64,000 nt of DNA from Engraulis encrasicolus (lineage: Eukaryota; Chordata; Actinopteri; Clupeiformes; Engraulidae): NCBI RefSeq assembly GCF_034702125.1, contig NC_085878.1:21786002-21850001 (forward strand). Reading direction: 5' to 3'. The notes beneath the pieces are model-generated. The model saw only the letters and a program-made list of their open reading frames with translations. It made no database searches and had not been told where the DNA came from. Numbering within the stretch: position 1 is the first letter of the stretch; each line of letters starts with the position of its first letter. The position numbers and the translations under genes were made by a program. Shown here piece by piece: positions 62,694-64,000 of this stretch.

Positions 62694-64000
62694 AATGATG
62701 ACTATTATTATTATTATTATTATTATACAATAACATATAATAGCTGAAAAATTATTCAGTCACTAATCCTCATGTCTGCGGTAATTACAACATACAAAGT
62801 TTCAGCAGATGTAAAACAAACCTCTGGGCAGGTTTTGACGCAGTCAACGTGAGTACACTGAACGGAGTGCAGCTCTGTAGTGGGGTCGATAGTGGAGCTA
62901 CAGACACATGTCTCACAGGAGTTTTTGGATGGAACACTTTCCCCGGCCTGTGAGGAGACGAGAACAGGAGAGAGAACAAGTCAAGACAAGACAAACCTAC
63001 CTTGGTGGTGTCACAGACACAGAGTTGAATATAAAAATACAGTGAAGCTAGATGTGGTAGTACGTAAAATGCGTAGGTCAAAGGTAACCTTTGCAGTGCA
63101 TACACAGATACTGCATAGCAGCATTTTTTCTTTCAACAAACTGAAGTCACCGAATAATCCAATTTTAAAGGACAGAGTTCTGCAAGTAACTGCTTGATTA
63201 TTACCTGGTACTCCTTGTTATCGTAGACACACACTGCTTTGGGCTCTGCAAACAGCAACAAAAAAACAACCAACAGCTCTTTAGAAACTATCCACTAGCC
63301 ACCTCACTGAGTTTGTTAAGTTTTGCCAAAAAAAAGAAAAAGGAAAAAAAAAGAAATAAATGTATGACTGACTGACACCATGGTCATCAGACTATTTATC
63401 CCTATAGACACTCACCGCAGGATTGAGTATAACAGCAGCCTTCGGTTTTATTGACAAGTTCGAAGCCAGGTTTATCACAGATGACAGGGGTTACTGCAGG
63501 ACATTTTATTGGCTCACACTGGACGGTGAGTGAGTCTCCATCACATGTACATTCCTCACATCCAGCCTGCCATGTCTCGTTCACCTACAATGCAAGCACA
63601 ATAACACCATTCATGTATTGGATAGAATTATTGTAAAATCTATATAAAGACTTGTTATGTCTGAGTTGTATACGTTGTCATTATACAGTATATACAGTAC
63701 ATACCTTTTTAGGGTTGCCATCTGGACCAGTGCAGTCTAAATAAGGAAAACACAAATGCATTTGAATTATTTGTTTTAATTATATTTTTTAACAGTGACT
63801 TGCAACTCATGAATATAGTATTATATTGTTTCTGCTGCTTGCTGTGATTCTGCTAAAAGCCGTACTGTATTCACATGTGACACTTACCGCAAGAGGTGAC
63901 ACAGACGTCGCTGTAGCTGCTGAACAGTATGGTTCCTTCCTCACAGAAGCATCCCTCCTTTATTCCCGAGCTGTTACTCTGGAGGGTCAGGTATTTGTCG
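60376..64000 (-). CDS. Gel-forming mucin C-terminal half (muc2/muc5-like), partial
   Basis: Secreted polymerising mucin; the window holds only the 3' exons, and the gene continues past the right edge. Exons in transcription order: 63888-64000 (partial), 63705-63736, 63416-63584, 63205-63245, 62822-62947, 62031-62126, 61783-61911, 61346-61385, 60988-61108 and 60376-60577. Phases agree at every junction. Cys-rich VWD-flank and VWC-type motifs appear: EGCFCEEGTILFSSYSDVCV, then CTGPDGNPKK, VNETWQAGCEECTCDGDS, NKTEGCCYTQSC, VCVYDNKEYQ, SCETCVCSS, PDQCCGSCVPKSC and DAEGCCKSC. The end is a C-terminal cystine knot (NGCVSKEAVEISYCAGSCG, YSAEANALVHSCACCQE, THSYIYIEMCACRTSDC), which dimerises mucins in the ER. 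MUC2 is the closest by eye (YSA-A-AL-HSC-CC, THTY-HIE-C-C). The protein ends in four Ser, two Gln and six Arg. Confidence 0.88.
61570..61627. repeat. Fragment of the degenerate hAT-like repeat
   Basis: CAGGGCTGCTGACAGC, then GGCCCGGGACAAA and GGGCCCCCCT, related in inverted orientation to the right half of 22067-22216. It is in a mucin intron. Confidence 0.5.
62356..62638. mobile_element. hAT-type miniature element (283 bp), copy 2
   Basis: Same length and more than 90 percent identical by eye to 56864-57146, with ends GGTAACAC...GTGTTACC. A perfect 8-bp duplication AACATTAT is at 62348-62355 and 62639-62646. It is in the mucin intron between exons 62822-62947 and 62031-62126. Confidence 0.92.
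62651..62727. repeat. (GAT)n and (TTA)n trinucleotide arrays
   Basis: GAT units at 62651-62699 and TTA units at 62704-62727, starting 4 bases after the target duplication of the miniature element. Confidence 0.95.

Overview
This is a stretch of a ray-finned fish (teleost) nuclear genome. The evidence is intron-containing vertebrate genes, a clear achaete-scute (ascl1b-type) gene, and a typical fish mobilome: a Tc1 relic, L2-group LINE, BEL/Pao fragment, tRNA-derived SINEs, and hAT, PIF/Harbinger and TTAA-type miniature elements. Long (CA)n, (GA)n and pentanucleotide arrays are unusually dense. A clupeiform or other basal teleost would fit the repeat types, but that is a guess.

Layout. 1-0.7 kb: broken Tc1-like transposase. 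0.9-8 kb: the 5' part of a JAKMIP-family coiled-coil gene on the minus strand (two coding exons, at 4319-4462 and 895-1152), with a CpG-rich putative promoter near 7.3-8.0 kb. 8-16.8 kb: microsatellites and mobile elements, including a 2.1-kb Harbinger-like element nested in another palindromic element, a BEL/Pao scrap, a 1.2-kb dispersed repeat and a broken L2-group LINE. 17.07-18.69 kb: a two-exon divergent actin-like gene (+). 19.8-21.2 kb: a DNA transposon with about 210-bp inverted ends. 21.5-21.76 kb: a probable terminal exon of a small membrane protein. 22-47 kb: a gene-poor interval with microsatellites, miniature transposons and several unique blocks that look like conserved non-coding elements, probably cis-regulatory DNA of ascl1b.

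47.2-64 kb: four genes, all on the minus strand. In transcription order from the right edge they are the 3' half of a gel-forming mucin (muc2/muc5-like, ending in a cystine knot), a compact RING-PHD gene resembling PHRF1, an eight-exon LRR-Roc-COR (Roco, MFHAS1-like) gene, and ascl1b. I read exon boundaries from matching GT/AG sites and continuous phase; each complete model sums to an intact reading frame. Mucin next to a PHRF1-like gene recalls human 11p15.5, where PHRF1 and the gel-forming mucins lie in the same region.

Most long open frames here are translations of (CA)n, (GA)n or (GAAGA)n arrays and are not genes. No tRNA or rRNA gene and no CRISPR array was seen. No new multi-gene system is evident. 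The most unusual items are an actin-like protein that has lost several ATP-site residues and carries a poly-glycine run, a set of miniature transposons with readable target-site duplications (one forms a perfect 36-bp hairpin in an intron), and candidate ascl1b regulatory modules.
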